DNA of 64,000 nt from Hanleya hanleyi (taxonomy: Eukaryota; Mollusca; Polyplacophora; Lepidopleurida; Hanleyidae), in contig JAVTVY010020344.1 in NCBI GenBank assembly GCA_036873755.1, positions 1-64,000 of the forward strand, read 5' to 3'. Numbering within the stretch: position 1 is the first letter of the stretch; each line of letters starts with the position of its first letter. The notes under the pieces are model-generated. The model was not told the origin of the DNA. It saw nothing but the letters and a program-made list of their open reading frames with translations, and did not search any database. Made by a program: the position numbers and the translations under genes. This document shows, one piece after another, positions 33,295 through 46,508 of the stretch.

Positions 33295-34250
33295 GCTTTC
33301 TTGTAAAGAGAACTTGAAAAATTCAACGAAATAAATTATTAAACACGAAGATTTGTTAAATAGCTTCATAGCTTCATGTCCATTCACTTCAAAACTCCAG
33401 GGACATAGTCAGCGAGATCTACATGTACTTATTCCAGAATAAAAAAAATGTTCTTGTTCTATTTATTTCATTTGACATTGCAGCAAACCATGGCTTTGGT
33501 CCAATGACAATATCTCATTTATGGCACAAGGAACCAGCTGGTGCCTATGTCGAAATGAATACAGCAGGCTCTTGTCAATCTAAATCATAATAAGTGCTTC
33601 ACAAGTAGTTTCAACTTAGTTCTTTCAATGCGAAAGGTTTATAGGGCCACAAAATAAATCTAGGCCTGTGTCGGTTTAATATCGTGAATTCAAAGGTTTG
33701 TCATCTACCTACACAACATAAAACATACCCTCGTCAACTTGAAAATTTCTCTTGAAAGTTCTTTGTTAAAAACTTATATGTTTCGCATACTCCAGCTTAT
33801 GCCTGTGCAATTTCTTATTAGGGTCGACGTATATGTCCTGAGCGAAATATTTCAAAAAGTATATGAAATATACATTATTCGTTGTAGAAATGTATTATTT
33901 TATATCGGTTATATGTATTGATTTATTAGTAGTGAAGTAAACTGTGAAACGCGTGGGTCGGTCCAAAAATACTGTGCTCATGTGACCTTGCATGTTTTGC
34001 AAGTTATTCCAGTTTGAATTACATGAAAATCGCGTTGTCTTGTCTGTATCATTAAATGTTTTTCTCGCTACATGCGTGGTGAACTCTCAAAGACGATAAT
34101 TCAAAGTTGAATAACATTTAGCACTAGCAAAAAGACGTGTGATGAAGATGAATATTTACGTGGAAATTTATTGTGGCTCTGGTATCCGTATTTGGACTGC
34201 CGTAACGTCCTGCATTATTATCTTACGTAAATAATACGGAGAAAAGCTTC
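33295..34250. other. No feature recognised
   Basis: AT-rich, short frames only. Confidence 0.35.
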
Positions 34251-34253
34251 GAA

Positions 34254-34415
34254 GCATTCGACCATTCTATCGTATGCAACAACGTGTCGCTATTATGTCA
34301 GGTGATGCGAGTTCACTTTAGCATTCGATCCTTCCATCGTATGCAACACCGTGTCGCTATTATGTCAGGTGATGCGAGTTCACTTTAGCATTCGATCCTT
34401 CCATCGTATGCACTC
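34254..34415 (+). repeat. 66-bp tandem repeat, about 2.4 units
   Basis: The unit runs from CATTCGATCCTTCCATCGTA through GTGTCGCTATTATGTCAGGT to GAGTTCACTTTAG. Confidence 0.85.
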
Positions 34416-34419
34416 CGAA

Positions 34420-35285
34420 TCTCTCTTATTCCAGGGAAAGTGATTTCACAACAGAAGTGTAGTTTGCTTCTTCTCTAGTGTACAGTTAGTTATATCTGAC
34501 CATGCGTTTCTAATTCTCGGATTCTAAGATATATTCCCATGATATATTCCCATGAAACCGTCCCTTCAAGATAACACAGACGAACTGCTATATGCAGTGT
34601 GTAATATTGTATCAAGAGGGCAGAATGTATAATATGTATTCGCATTTATTATATATTATCATATATAATAATAGTTTACTGAAGGCATATACGCCTATCC
34701 CTGATGAGAAATGGCACTTCTATCAACTTGAAGACTATCGTTACGTATGGAACCACATACTGAATAATTATAATTTAGTAATTATGTGAATCGGAAATGT
34801 CAATGTTATGAGCATAATATGATACTAGTCTAAGCTAAGAAGAGAGACTTATGTTTATGGAATGGTTCATTTGCAAATCAAGTTTATAACTTGGATGGCT
34901 AATAAGATTTTGACAAAATGTTTTCCGATAGCCGAGATGGCCTGTAGTGCCATCACTGGGAGATCTATAGTGGAGTCCTCTTGACCTCGAAGTTTACGAG
35001 TGGCCACTGGAATAAATATATAGATACGAACTAACATAAGGTTCAGATGGCGCCATCTTGAAAATCCAAGAGGGCCGGTTTTACATCATAGCTATAGTGA
35101 AATAATCGTCGTGCTGAATCCCTAGCTGTTTAGCGGCAGGAATAATTAATGTATATTTATTGTGCAGTTGATTGAAATCGGCTTTAGAAGGCGGCCATCT
35201 TGAAATCCAAGATGACCGTTGAGGTCATATGACTTGTCTAACATTGATATGTAATGGAGCGATATGAAAGTGGTGGGCAAAAAAC
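34420..35285. other. No gene recognised; YY1-type motifs
   Basis: 35045-35230 contains GATGGCGCCATCTTGAAAAT and GGCGGCCATCTTGAAATCC. These are CCATCTT/AAGATGG motifs in inverted pairs, without a clear element boundary. Confidence 0.35.
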
Positions 35286-35289
35286 TGGC

Positions 35290-35470
35290 GACGTCTGGCG
35301 TCTAAAAAGCCACCATATGGCTTCACAGGAAAGCTTTCCTTGGCACCTCACATTCAGACCCGAGAATACGGTGGATTCTTGGACGTAACCTTAGTATCTC
35401 AGCAGATTATTGCAGATGTTCATGTGGAGACTATGAAGTATACACACGGTCAAATTTCCCACCAAAACGA
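35290..35470 (-). repeat. Dispersed retroelement tail, reverse orientation
   Basis: Close to 14560-14700: CACAGGAAAGCTTTCCTTGG, ACGGTGGATTCTTGGACGTA, GTTCATGTGGAGACTATG. Confidence 0.6.
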
Positions 35471-35901
35471 TATACCTACATATATTTGTCGACTGCAAGA
35501 TTATAGATACTTATGCGAGCTTCTGGCGGCCATTTTGAAAAATGGCCGCTCTGACCTACATAGGAAAAGTTCGCGTTGGCTCCATATCTAGAAATGCTCC
35601 CCGGGCTACGATGTGTACCTCTATGCCAAATTTCATGCTTTTATATTAAAAGAGGCATAATTTATTCACATATTGACCGGACTATATGGCTTATATCATC
35701 ATAATAATCTTCTAACAAAAATCTCTCGTATGTTATTCGCGGACAACATACGGATATATAAACATGGTTTTAAAATGACACCAGTGTATGAATGCAATGA
35801 AAATGGATGTCGACATCGCATTATTGCTGCCAGATGATAAACGATTATCATTAACAAGGTGTGTAAAGTTGAGTTATGAGTTTTAATCACGGAACTGCAT
35901 C

Positions 35902-36165
35902 GTGAATGAAGATAAAAATACGGCTGACGAACTCGAGCAGAACGATAGCCAAGTATGTATTATTGAAAATCTGAATGTGGAGCACATGACATATCGAGCT
36001 TTGCAGGAGAATATATGTTCAATAGTCATTGATAAGGAGAACGTACTCTTCTCTCTGCTGTATCGCCATAATGATTTACCACACGTTCAGTTTAATCTCA
36101 TTGAGTTATGTGCAACCTGGGATACAGTATTGAGATACACTGCCAAAAATACCCTACTTATTTAA
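35902..36165 (+). other. Open frame of about 87 codons, unrecognised
   Basis: An uninterrupted frame rich in acidic residues (ADELEQNDSQVCIIENLNVE) runs into the left end of a MITE, which supplies its last residues and stop. There is no ATG at the track start, no splice evidence and no motif. It might be an exon truncated by the insertion, or chance. Confidence 0.2.
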
Positions 36166-36481
36166 GATAATGCCCTAAAATTTTCTTGAAATAAGATCAT
36201 TTTACTCAAAATAAGCTAAATTTTTAAGATTTTTTTTCTTGTTTAAGTAAAATTTGAAGTGGGCAAGTATATTTTACTTAAACAAGAAAAAATGAAGAAT
36301 TTTGCTTAAAAAAATCTTGTTTTATTAAGTAAAACAAGATTTTTTAAAGCAAAATTCTTCATTTTTGCAAGAAAAAAAATCTCAAAATTTTCTTAAAATT
36401 TAACTGATTTTGAGTAAAATTATCTTATTTGAAGAAAATTTATGGGCATTATCTTAATAAATAGGGTATTTTTGGCAGTGT
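36137..36481. mobile_element. MITE with long inverted ends and an inner palindrome
   Basis: CACTGCCAAAAATACCCTA faces TAGGGTATTTTTGGCAGTG, and complementarity continues about 75 bp inward (TAAGATAATGCCC / GGGCATTATCTTA). The centre holds a second inverted repeat, AAGAATTTTGCTT.../...AAGCAAAATTCTT, with repeated ATTTTACTTAAACAAGA. TA lies just outside both ends, so a Tc1/mariner-like origin is possible. Confidence 0.8.
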
Positions 36482-36484
36482 ATT

Positions 36485-37975
36485 ATATCCCAGATATTTC
36501 TATTATGTTTTATAATATTACTCGAACAAAAATATATACTTCAGAATGCGGCGTTGTCGAATTCGGTATATTATAAAACGAAGACAAGCCTTGATTTAGA
36601 TAATTAATATATAAATTAGAATGATATTCTATTTTTTTTTAATTTTCTTCTAAATTTCGATGCGTTTCTAGAACTTACAAACATATTTTCTCGTGCTATC
36701 AGAAGACAAGTATTGAAATATCTTTTCACCTTTTCAAGATAATCACCCTAAATATGAGTGTCATAGCTACTAGATTGAACATATATTGATTTTCTTGTTT
36801 TGAGAAAGATAATCTGCCCTTATGGTAAGAAAAGTTATCATACACAGAATTTATCTTACAAATAATGGGAATAAAATTCTTACCACATGAACGGATTATT
36901 TTTCCTAAATATATGGAAGCAAGCAATTAATATGTTAGTTATTAAAGAATATTTTCCAGTTATCAAAATTTGGGAGAATTTTTGAAACATTCTGGAATAT
37001 AGATCGTGTTTCTACATATATATTATTTTTCTTACTACCAGAAAACTATTATTTGCTGTGTGCATATGTTGTCGATATTTCAAAGGAAAACGTCCCATCT
37101 CCTATTAATGCAAACTGATCCTCCACTAATTGCATACATTTTTGCTACCGGACATTCATTCGTTTCGACACCAGAACTACAAATCGCTCTCTGGTAATTG
37201 TGACTCTGAATGTCGCTGTCCGTTCTTGCGGACGTCCGTCGATTAGTCTTTTTCGATGACTAAATACCAGAGTCGACGTCGTTGATTCGACACAAAAGAA
37301 GTAATGCGCTCAACTACCAAAGGTCGGATCAATTCTCAGACGACGCTTACAGTCAATCTGACGTCCAGAGACCTTCCCCTATAACTCCGTTCCTGCGATA
37401 CCTTTTGGAACAATTCAGGAAAATCAATTTCACAATAGCAATTTTGTCAGTGCCACCGATCCAGTTATAAACAAGAGTAACTTACCTCCAATAAGAATCA
37501 CAATGGAATGGTGTGCATATGTTGAACCCCTATTCAGACATGAATACATCATACAAATTCGAGTGGATAGATAACAAGTGTTACTTCCGCCAAGGTTCGT
37601 CTTCCAACGGCAACGGAAAGCTCTCGGTTTTATGGCTAGCCAGTATGGGTCTCAGCATTACTTGCGCATCAAAAACAGAAGCAGTATGCACAAATTCAAG
37701 ATGCACGCCATATGTGAAATGCTAGGCTGGGTTTGTGTTATCGCCAATGCCATCCCATTGAATGATCGATTTTCATTAACTTTATTAGATAATGTGGATG
37801 GATGGCTATACTGTGATAACACACTACTCAGGTGTCGACTGTGTGCCCTTAATACCAACACCTACGTTCCAGGTATAGAATTCCTGTAACACGACTCAGA
37901 CACATATTAACGAACACAGATGATTTTATTTACAATTACGAGTTTGAAGAAGTTGAGTAAAAGTGGATCTTATGC
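36485..37975. other. No gene recognised
   Basis: The frames at 37513-37725 and 37578-37889 overlap in different phases, have no splice sites and no motif. Confidence 0.3.
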
Positions 37976-37984
37976 AAAGCCGCT

Positions 37985-38095
37985 CGCTTACCTTGCGGCA
38001 AAAAAACCCAAACAATAATAATAATAAAAAAAATAAAAAATAATAAAAACAATTAATAATAATACAAAAAATAATACAAAATAAAAAAATATAAA
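37985..38095 (+). repeat. A-rich simple repeat
   Basis: AATAATAATAAAAA-type low-complexity sequence. Confidence 0.8.
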
Positions 38096-38099
38096 TCTG

Positions 38100-41000
38100 T
38101 TGGTAGCTACAGCATATTTAACCTTTCAGTGCAACTTGTCGTTGTTATGTGTTCCTACGCAAGCACGTCACTGGGATATGACATAGTCACGGAAACTTAC
38201 AAGCTTCAAAATACACCAAATTTGAATTGCCTGGCTGTAATGAAATAAATTACCGACCGATAAGCGTTATAAATAGTGATCAATAAGTATGTATGAGTGA
38301 ATTTTCCTCGTATTTATCCACAAATTATCTGAAATTTATCGCGTAGATACGGTTTTGACGTCAATTAAGCGTCTCGTGTAGACATTTCGAGCGATGAATA
38401 GGTTGCTAACTACATGTAGATCATACATTTTGGCCTAGAGCCTCCGTTTTTCTCTGAGCAGAGTCGGAAATGTCCGTGAGTGCTGCCTTAGATCCAGTAG
38501 GAATGACAATGAGATATGACAAAAAGTCGGATTCACCAAATGTCAGCGTTTTTACTCAGAATTACTCCTAGACTTGGTATTCCAGAAACTTTACTTAGCC
38601 CTCTTCTGGTGATACTCCTCGTGCACAAAGAATATTTATTCGTAACTTCTCCGATGATATATATCCCTCGACCTTCCGTCGAACTCCTAGTACCTCGCGC
38701 ATTAATGGTATAAGGAGTGTACAGCTCTCAACAGTAAACCGTGATCCGCCGCACGTGAGGCACACCACATGGTATAATATGTGTTTCCGCTCACATTGTC
38801 CTCGTTGTATTTCTCCCATACCAGGAGATAAGATATATCCAAATGAAATGGATATTCCCTTCATTCTACCCTCGAAGAATATCTTAAATTTGGGGTGTTT
38901 CTCCTGTTTTGCGTCTAAAGCTGATCTCCATGATAACGGAAGTCACCTGATATGCGCTGTTTAGAGTTTCGGCGTGATACTGTGCTTTCAACATGGATGG
39001 CAATATGGAGTCCTGGCAGTGCGTATCGAGGTACTAATGTCTTACATTATCCGAGACCGTGCCGAGTGATCCTTCGAAGGACATGGACTCCATATCGGAC
39101 TATTACGGTGTCATGTGACTTCTGAATGGCTCATGTGACTAGTCAAGACGTGACAGGCAGATTCGAAAACAAACGATGACGTCACTGGGACTTACTGAAA
39201 TCATGTGACACGTAAAACGGATACTTTGATATTTATGGGTCATAATGTACATGATTGTCAGTACATTTCAACATCAATTAGGATATGATTCGTGTATGAT
39301 TTGTCGATCGACAGTTCATGCGTCCGCGTTTGTGTTTTGGATTTGTGTCATGCGTTCAAGGCGATTCCAGCGCGTTATATATGGAGATTTATAGGGGCAT
39401 GGGACGTTAATATGGGAAACACTCCTTTGTGTGTGACAGTAATAAATCAATTTTATTTTTCACTTCAAAATCTAAACTATTATATTTTTCTTTAGGTCTA
39501 CATACTGAATTCTTCAGCCTCGAAATACTTGCGATGGCCAGTTGCATACATCTGCATGGCTATGTCATTAATCAAACTGTGTTCCCTGTCCTATTTTGGT
39601 ATTTTTAAGCATTTCTAGGGGAGATTTTCTCTTGCAAGAAAAATATGACACCTCAAACCAAAACCATCCTTCTTTCTTTCGAGTAGTCTAACTTCTGAAT
39701 ATATTGTGTGGCAATATTATTTTAGTTTGAGACGTCATACTTTTGCTACGAGAGAAAATTCACCCTATCAATGCCTCAAAAATAGCAAAATATGTCATGA
39801 AGCACATTTTCATCAACCATATCTGCATTTTCATACAATTATTTTTTTTTCACAAATATTTCCAGGCAATCATAAAGAAAAATCAGTTTTGGAAGGTTTT
39901 GGATTAAAAAGAAAATACGCTTTAACCATCACTCCCAAGGGAGTTTTTCCCATAAAAACGTCACACATCCTTAAAAGAAAATTCATGTTAAGACTTTCCG
40001 TGCTTTTCCGAGTAAAGCAGACTCCTTCGTAGACTTCCGCTCAGCAGTTCCGAGTGATGGAATACTGAGAATATTTGTTTACTTTCCCAACCTCATACAT
40101 CTTCGCAAACTAAGTCGCCTACATCACAAAACTCGTTCTCATAAAGCTGAAGTCGACCTTGTCAGCAAAGATGAACGCCATAGTTAACATGATTTCATGT
40201 CTCCAAGAATTACAGACAGCATTGACACTTCTATGATGCTTTCAGCGATGAGAGTATCGAATATTTTCTCAAAAAAGCAATTAATACCTTATCCTGTCAA
40301 GAGGATCGCCTAAATACAAATCAAGCTACGACGACGGCATTGCAGCATCGGTTGGTTATGCCATCGATCTAAGTTCCGTTGCTTCGGCAACCATTTTCTG
40401 TGAGGACAAATATTCCTGGATGCTCTCGATTGTTGAATGGTCTCATTGTATGCTATGTGATGCCAGTGGAAACCCTTATGCCAAGTGAACACTTCTTAAA
40501 TGCACACCCTAAATCCAGGATTCTATAACACTTGTGTCAATAACATCGAGCTAACCAGTGCAATAATTGCAACATTTACTACGGTTATGTGAAATGCACA
40601 TGTGTCAAGTGCAGGTGGTTATTAGGAGATTCAATTTCACAAGTCGGATGAGGAAAAGGACGTGTGCTTTCATACAAGTAACAATCGAATAAAACAAACA
40701 AATAAATTACAATTCCTTCTGAAGTTTAACTGTTGTTTCCATCCGGAAATTGATTAACAAAGCGACACAAATAGGCATATATCCACGTAATTTCCCACGT
40801 GACAAAATCACTCCCCATTCGAGAGACCACATAAACTCGTCCATTGACATTGGCACGATGCCAACCGAAACGGGAGCATCATCCCAACACCAGTGGACGA
40901 GTTTTTTCAAAAAAGGGGAGAAAGGTTGTCAAAGTTTAAATATGTTTTCAACTTTCGTTGTAATCCTTTTTGATAATTAATTTGAGTAGTGCAATAGAAT
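38100..41000. other. No gene recognised; one diverged repeat
   Basis: 39885-39990 shares TTGGAAGGTTTTGG, CATCACTCCCAAGGGAGT and AAAACGTCACACAT with 44855-44940 (TTGGAAAGTTTTAGG, TCACATCCAGAGGAGT, TAAACGTCACATAT). The rest has no supported feature. Confidence 0.4.
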
Positions 41001-41002
41001 AG

Positions 41003-41082
41003 AAATAATGTTTTCATAGGCATGCTAAATCGTTATGTTGCGTAAAGTAACGATTTAGCGCGCATATGAAAACATTATTTCT
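41003..41082. repeat. Inverted repeat (hairpin), about 33-bp arms
   Basis: GAAATAATGTTTTCATA...TAAATCGTTA pairs with TAACGATTTA...TATGAAAACATTATTTC around a short centre. Confidence 0.75.
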
Positions 41083-42600
41083 TAAATATTTTATGCATTT
41101 AACCAGACTACTCCTTTAATCATTCCTAGGTATGGGACAAATGATGGATTTGTCATTTCCCAACTCATTCGATAAAACAAAATTTTCAGTTAACCAGTAT
41201 GAGATTAAGTGAGTTCTACTGTAATACAATACATGTTTCTGATAAAAGCATATGCATGAAAAATCTGCTATCGGTATATCCTAATTAATAAATACACAAG
41301 AATGTTTTGCTGAAATCTTGAAATCTTTCCCCATTCGCTGTATGTCTTCATGGTGGTTTGAAGGGGACATCAAGGTATGTAAGGGGCTTGTTGGTTGGCT
41401 TACTCGAAGCTGACTCCAAGTTGGTAGAAATCCTTTGATGATGACGCGACCGAGCAGTGTGGCGCCGTAATATTGGGGTAGATTTATGGACTGGTCGTCT
41501 TTGATATCAACTATCCGGCAATTGGATACGGTGATCCTATCCTCCCTCTCCGACTATAAGTAGATCATTCCTGGTCTTTGTTGAGCTATTGCCAATACAT
41601 ATTTGTCCATCGTTCCAATCTAGTTGTTTTCATCTCACGAGTATTCAATACTTTTCCGTGATTATAACTCAAAACAGCTTAACATACCTTGTAACTTGGC
41701 AGATCATTTATTATCAGGTGCTGATAATAATACGATTTCGGCATACATTTCCATTGCATCCATTTACCGGTTCATTTTTATGGCCATGATCACAATTTGT
41801 TAGAATTATCAATCTGTCAAATCCGAGTTTCCCCGATATATATTTTAAACAAAGGGCGAATTCCTCAGCGCATTGATGTGTGAGCTGCAGTGTGGCCCCT
41901 GGCGTAAATTTCTGGTTCCTACTATTTTATTCCCGCCTGTGTTTATAACTGGTGTAGATATGGTAAATATGCATCAAATTGTGGTATTTCAAGATGAGAC
42001 TTTAAAAAGATAATTTGGACAACTTCAAGTTGAAAGTATACCAGTTATCAGGGTTAAGAATATTCCCATTGATATAGGTATAGGGAAGGAAGGAAAAGTA
42101 CGAACCATTAATTTACGCCAGGAGCCACACTGCAGAATAAAAAAATAAAAAGGAAAGAAAGAAACTCCATACACGGGTAGATTACCTTTAAACGACATTC
42201 GTACTTACTCTGGACAAAATAATTTACAGACAGGTAAGTTATAACTATATAACATTTGTATTGTCTTTGAGGGAATAATTCCAGAGACAAGAAATAAGAT
42301 ACCCTTATATAACATTTCTATCAACTGAACACAAAATAACCTCGGAAACATGCAAGTGGTTTATCACTATTTATACGACTCTGAACAAAAAATACCTTGA
42401 TGAAAGGTAAGTTATCATTGTACAATAGTTGTATTCATTCTGTTCAAGAAAACTTCAGCGACAGGCACATTATCCGTATATAACATTTATGTTACTGTGT
42501 TACTCTGAAATATTTAAGCAAACAAGCTACAGACACAGAAAACTTAGATACGGGTATATTACTATTCTACAACATTCACTTTTACTCAGAGACAGGAAAA
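41083..42600. other. No gene; dispersed repeat at 41955-42080
   Basis: 41955-42080 is the relative of 17225-17400. Repeated ACAGRNAA.TTA...TATAACATT blocks between 42240 and 42560 suggest a diverged tandem repeat. Confidence 0.4.
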
Positions 42601-42604
42601 TTAC

Positions 42605-42800
42605 TGACATATACATTTCTCTGGAAACGTTATATAGATGATATTTTCGGGGTTCAAAGAATTCCATGAGTTTGTCGGTATCCTTAATTCACACAAACCG
42701 ACTATTCGACTGCACTGCAACATCCCGGATCATTTCCGCCGCCGGATATCTGAATTCAGTTATCATGGGAGCAGTCATCCTGAAATTGGACGTGTTACAG
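42605..42800 (+). pseudogene. Penelope-type reverse-transcriptase fragment
   Basis: FLWKRYIDDIFG at 42616-42651 is the RT motif C block in the form common to Penelope-like elements. After a frameshift, FKEFHEFVGILNSHKPTIRL continues the expected EF...LNS..P.I pattern. Only about 40 residues are recognisable, so it is a short relic of a second, different RT lineage. Confidence 0.65.
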
Positions 42801-42889
42801 GTGTTTTCCCGAGCCATAGTTCGCAGACGTGCCGTGGAGTGATCCAACTGCTTTGATATCGTCAACCGACAGCATTGTATCACCCGTTC

Positions 42890-44850
42890 CGGATTTACAC
42901 GTAAATTAAGTCATCAAATAAATTTCATTACTACTATTTTATTTTGGCTGGGATACCAAATCGATGATTGTACATGATCGAGTTATCCATCTGTACCGTC
43001 TGAGATTGGACTGCCAGTTACTATAAAACTCGAAACAGTACAACAAGCGGATTGCTTAAGTCGATCTACGCTTAATTTACAATGACACAAATCAAAAAAG
43101 AAGTAGTGGCCTCATGATGAGTCCCATATAATGCCACAACGTGAATTTTTATATCAGGCTATGTGAAGTCACTTAATACGTCAACAAGCGGACGGAACTT
43201 TCAAAGTCCTAGTTCGAAATGCGCTTCATGTGCGCATTTTTTTTTTCAGCAGGCACTTAGCTTCCGGCTAACACCACAATTTTTCACATGTAATCGATTT
43301 GTAATGCGCTTGTGCGGCGTACGTGCCTTTGCTTGATCTCATGGTCTATGAAGGAAGTCGGTTCACTTCCTCCGAGAAAGTCGACAACAAGGTTTATTTC
43401 AAACCCACTAGTAGCCACAAATTGGTATAGCCTACTTTTCATAGTATAGTTAGGTATCAATTTCTGAGATTTCGTCGCATTTGTAACAATTAGTTAGATT
43501 TTAATATTGCGTTGTTGTACCTTCATTCAGGCACTCCTTAAACGAGCTCATTCATCACGTAATTTGAGAAATATCAAAATCGATACCAGAAATTTAAACT
43601 GGATAGCCGTACGACCAAAATATACAAGTCCGCAATTTCCCCCACCTATTATAGAATATGTTCGATTCATCAACAAGTTTGTTAAATAATATCGGCTGAA
43701 CAATTACCAACCGCACGTTCCTGTTGCAATAGACCCTAACCTTAAAGATGTAATCAGCCTCAAAATCGATGGGTTTGTAAACTCTCCACTTTGCGTTTTT
43801 CAGCATTTGATGATAGTTGGATCGCCATATACAACGGATGCAAGAATACCTTGTCAGATAAATTTGTAACTCTGCCCGCTTCGTCGGTTTTTCTGTTTCG
43901 CCATTGAGTGTGTGTTGTACGCGGGGAGGAAAATGCCATGCCGTTTATTTTTAAAGATCAATTCCTTCTATTTTCTCGTTAATGTGTTTCATTTTGTACC
44001 TGTTTTAACATATATCACTTTCGCTGAGTTTGAGAGACATCGATTTCAACCTAGATTTGAGGCTGATTACATCTTTAAAGAGGTAGTAGAGTGATTTTAA
44101 TTGTTCGGGAAAACTGAACAGCATGATCACTTGCAACATTGGCCAAAAGTGTTGAAGTCTTGTATTTCTTATAGGGACCAATATTGTCAGATTCTTCAAT
44201 TCGGTCTAGTGAACAACATGAAAATGGGAAAGGACTGAGATGACGTCGGATAACGTGACCAGGTGTTCATGACGTCACGCTAGAAGCCGTCAGTGCAACA
44301 AGTTTTCTAGTATCGAGTATGACGTTGCAAAGCATAACGCCCGGAATGTCAATGCGCGTTTTGTGAGCTGTCACATTTTTCAGAGAATGTCAGAAGTGTG
44401 ATTTCAATGCCCGTGATATTAAAAAATGAGGACACAGAAAAACGTTCACCAGAGTTGGTCTCAACTACTAAATAACTTTTATCGAAATATGTTATGTGCT
44501 GAATATATTTTAAATGACGCTACTAACTCTTTAAACATATCATTTCATATTTCCAGCCCCCCTTTAGTTCTAGATGTACCATAAATTCACATGGTCGACT
44601 GAACAAAGACAGGCACATTGAGAAGGCACTGTACACGGTACAGACAATGGTTCAAGGAAATCTAGAGAAGGCAATCTACCATCTTTCATTTTAAAGGATA
44701 TGTGACGCTAATTCAGTAAAAACTCCATTGTGTGTGATGGTAATTAAGCTATTGAAATATCTGCATAAAATATTTTGATGTCCCGTTGTATCTAAATCGA
44801 GATATTGTTGATCAAACTACAATATTGTTGATCAAACTACAAGAAAATTC
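42890..44850. other. No gene; inverted repeat 43737-44082
   Basis: AAAGATGTAATCAGCCTCAAA at about 43743 is the reverse complement of the stretch ending near 44080, and the ATCGAT beside it is matched too. Apart from this there are no supported features. Confidence 0.45.
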
Positions 44851-44862
44851 GGAATTGGAAAG
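44815..44862 (+). repeat. 20-bp tandem duplication
   Basis: ATATTGTTGATCAAACTACA occurs twice. Confidence 0.85.
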
Positions 44863-44929
44863 TTTTAGGGTGGAAAAAAAATCGCCCTTTTCCGTCACAT
44901 CCAGAGGAGTTGTTCGTATGTAAACGTCA

Positions 44930-45475
44930 CATATTCTTTACATATAGAAATACAGTACTTTCATTTGTGGAGAAAATCGAAAGAGCCTTCAGCCAATCAC
45001 AGAGATGTAAATGTTCATCCAGCCAGTCGCAGAACTGTAAATGTTCATCCATCCAATCAGAGATTTTCTAAAGTTTCATTCAGTCAATCGCAGAGCTGTA
45101 AAATTTCATCGAGTCAATCACAGAGCTGTAAAGGTTCATCCAGTCGATCACAGAGCTGCAAAGGTTCATCCAGTCAATCACAGAGCTGCAAAGGTTCATC
45201 GAGCCAATCACAGAGCTGCAAAGGTTCATCCAGTCGATCACAGAGCTGCAAAGGTTCATCGAGCCAATCACAGAGCTGCAAAGGTTCATCCAGTCGATCA
45301 CAGAGCTGTAAAGGTTCATCCAGCCAATCACAGAGTTGTAAAGGGTCATCCAGCCAATCACAGAGCTGTAAAGGTTCATCCAGTCAATTACAGAGCTGTA
45401 AAGGTTCATCTATTGCCCATTTGAAGAAGAATTGTGGTATTTTTATCATCTGAGAGTAGTGTTGGATATAGCGTT
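44930..45475. repeat. 30-bp satellite array, block 1 with flanks
   Basis: About 14 units of TCACAGAGCTGTAAAGGTTC followed by ATCCAGCCAA. The left flank TTTACATATAGAAAT...GGAGAAAATCGAAAGAGCC and right flank GAAGAATTGTGGTATTTT recur around block 2. Because 30 is divisible by three and the unit has no stop in most frames, long ORFs (repeating SSSQSQSCKG) arise. I do not consider them genes. Confidence 0.9.
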
Positions 45476-46470
45476 CCTTTACATATAGAAATCCAGTACT
45501 TTCAGCGGTGTGTGGAGAAAATCGAAAGAGCCTTCAGCCAATCAGAGAGCTGTGAATGTTCATCCAGCCAATCGGAGATCCGTGAAATTTCATCCAGTCA
45601 ATTGAAGAGCTGTAAAATTCTATCCATCCAATCACAGAGCTGTAAATGTTTCATCCAGCCAATCGCAGAGCTGTAAAGGTTCATCCAGTCAATCGCAGAG
45701 CTGTAAAATTCCATCCAGCCAATCACAGAGATGTAAAGGTTCATCCAGTCAATCACAGAGCTGTAAAGGGTCATCCAGCCAATCACAGAGCTGTAAAGGT
45801 TCATCCAGCCAATCACAGAGATGTAAAGGTTCATCCAGTCGATCACAGAGCTGTAAAGGGTCATCCAGCCAATCGCATAGCTGTAAAGGTTCATCCAGCC
45901 AATCACAGAGATGTAAAGGTTCATCCAGCCAATCACAGAGCTGTAAAGGTTCATCCAGTCAATCACAGAGCTGTAAAGGTTCATCCATCCCATCACAGAG
46001 ATGTAAAGATTCATCCAGCCAATCACAGAGCTGTAAAGGTTCATCCAGCCAATCACAGAGCTGTAAAGGTTCATCCAGCCAATCACAGAGATGTAAAAGT
46101 TCATCCAGTCAATCACAGAGCTGTAAAGGTTCATCCAGCCAATCACAGAGCTATAAAGGTTCATCCAGCCAATCACAGAGCTGTAAAGGTTCATCCAGCC
46201 AATCACAGAGATGTAAAGGTTCATCCAGTCAATCACAGAGATGTAAAGGTTCATCCAGCCAATCACAGAGCTGTAAAGGTTCATCCAGCCAATCACAGAG
46301 CTGTAAAGGTTCATCCAGCTAATCACAGAGCTGTAAAGTTCCATCCAGTCGATCACAGAACTGTAAAGGTTCATCCAGCTAATCGCAGAGCAGTAACGGT
46401 TCACCTATTGCCCTTTTGAAGAAGAATTGTGGTATTTTGATCATCTGAGAGTAGTGTTGGATATAGAATT
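45476..46470. repeat. 30-bp satellite array, block 2 with flanks
   Basis: About 28 units of the same 30-bp repeat, with the same left and right flanks as block 1, so the whole element is tandemly duplicated with a different copy number. The right flank stops about 40 bp from the stop codon of gene B. The 257- and 268-codon frames are repeat products. Confidence 0.9.
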
Positions 46471-46508
46471 CAATGTCGTTTTATCCGTTTCCACTCAACC
46501 CGTATCCA

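Noticed and set aside
36137..36481. Retroelement poly-A tail
   Set aside because: The A/T-rich stretch is symmetrical with long inverted ends, so it is a DNA-transposon MITE.
45598..46419. Long ORFs on both strands (257 and 268 codons)
   Set aside because: They are a stop-free 30-bp satellite read in frame. Both strands and several frames stay open, with no start context or conserved domain.
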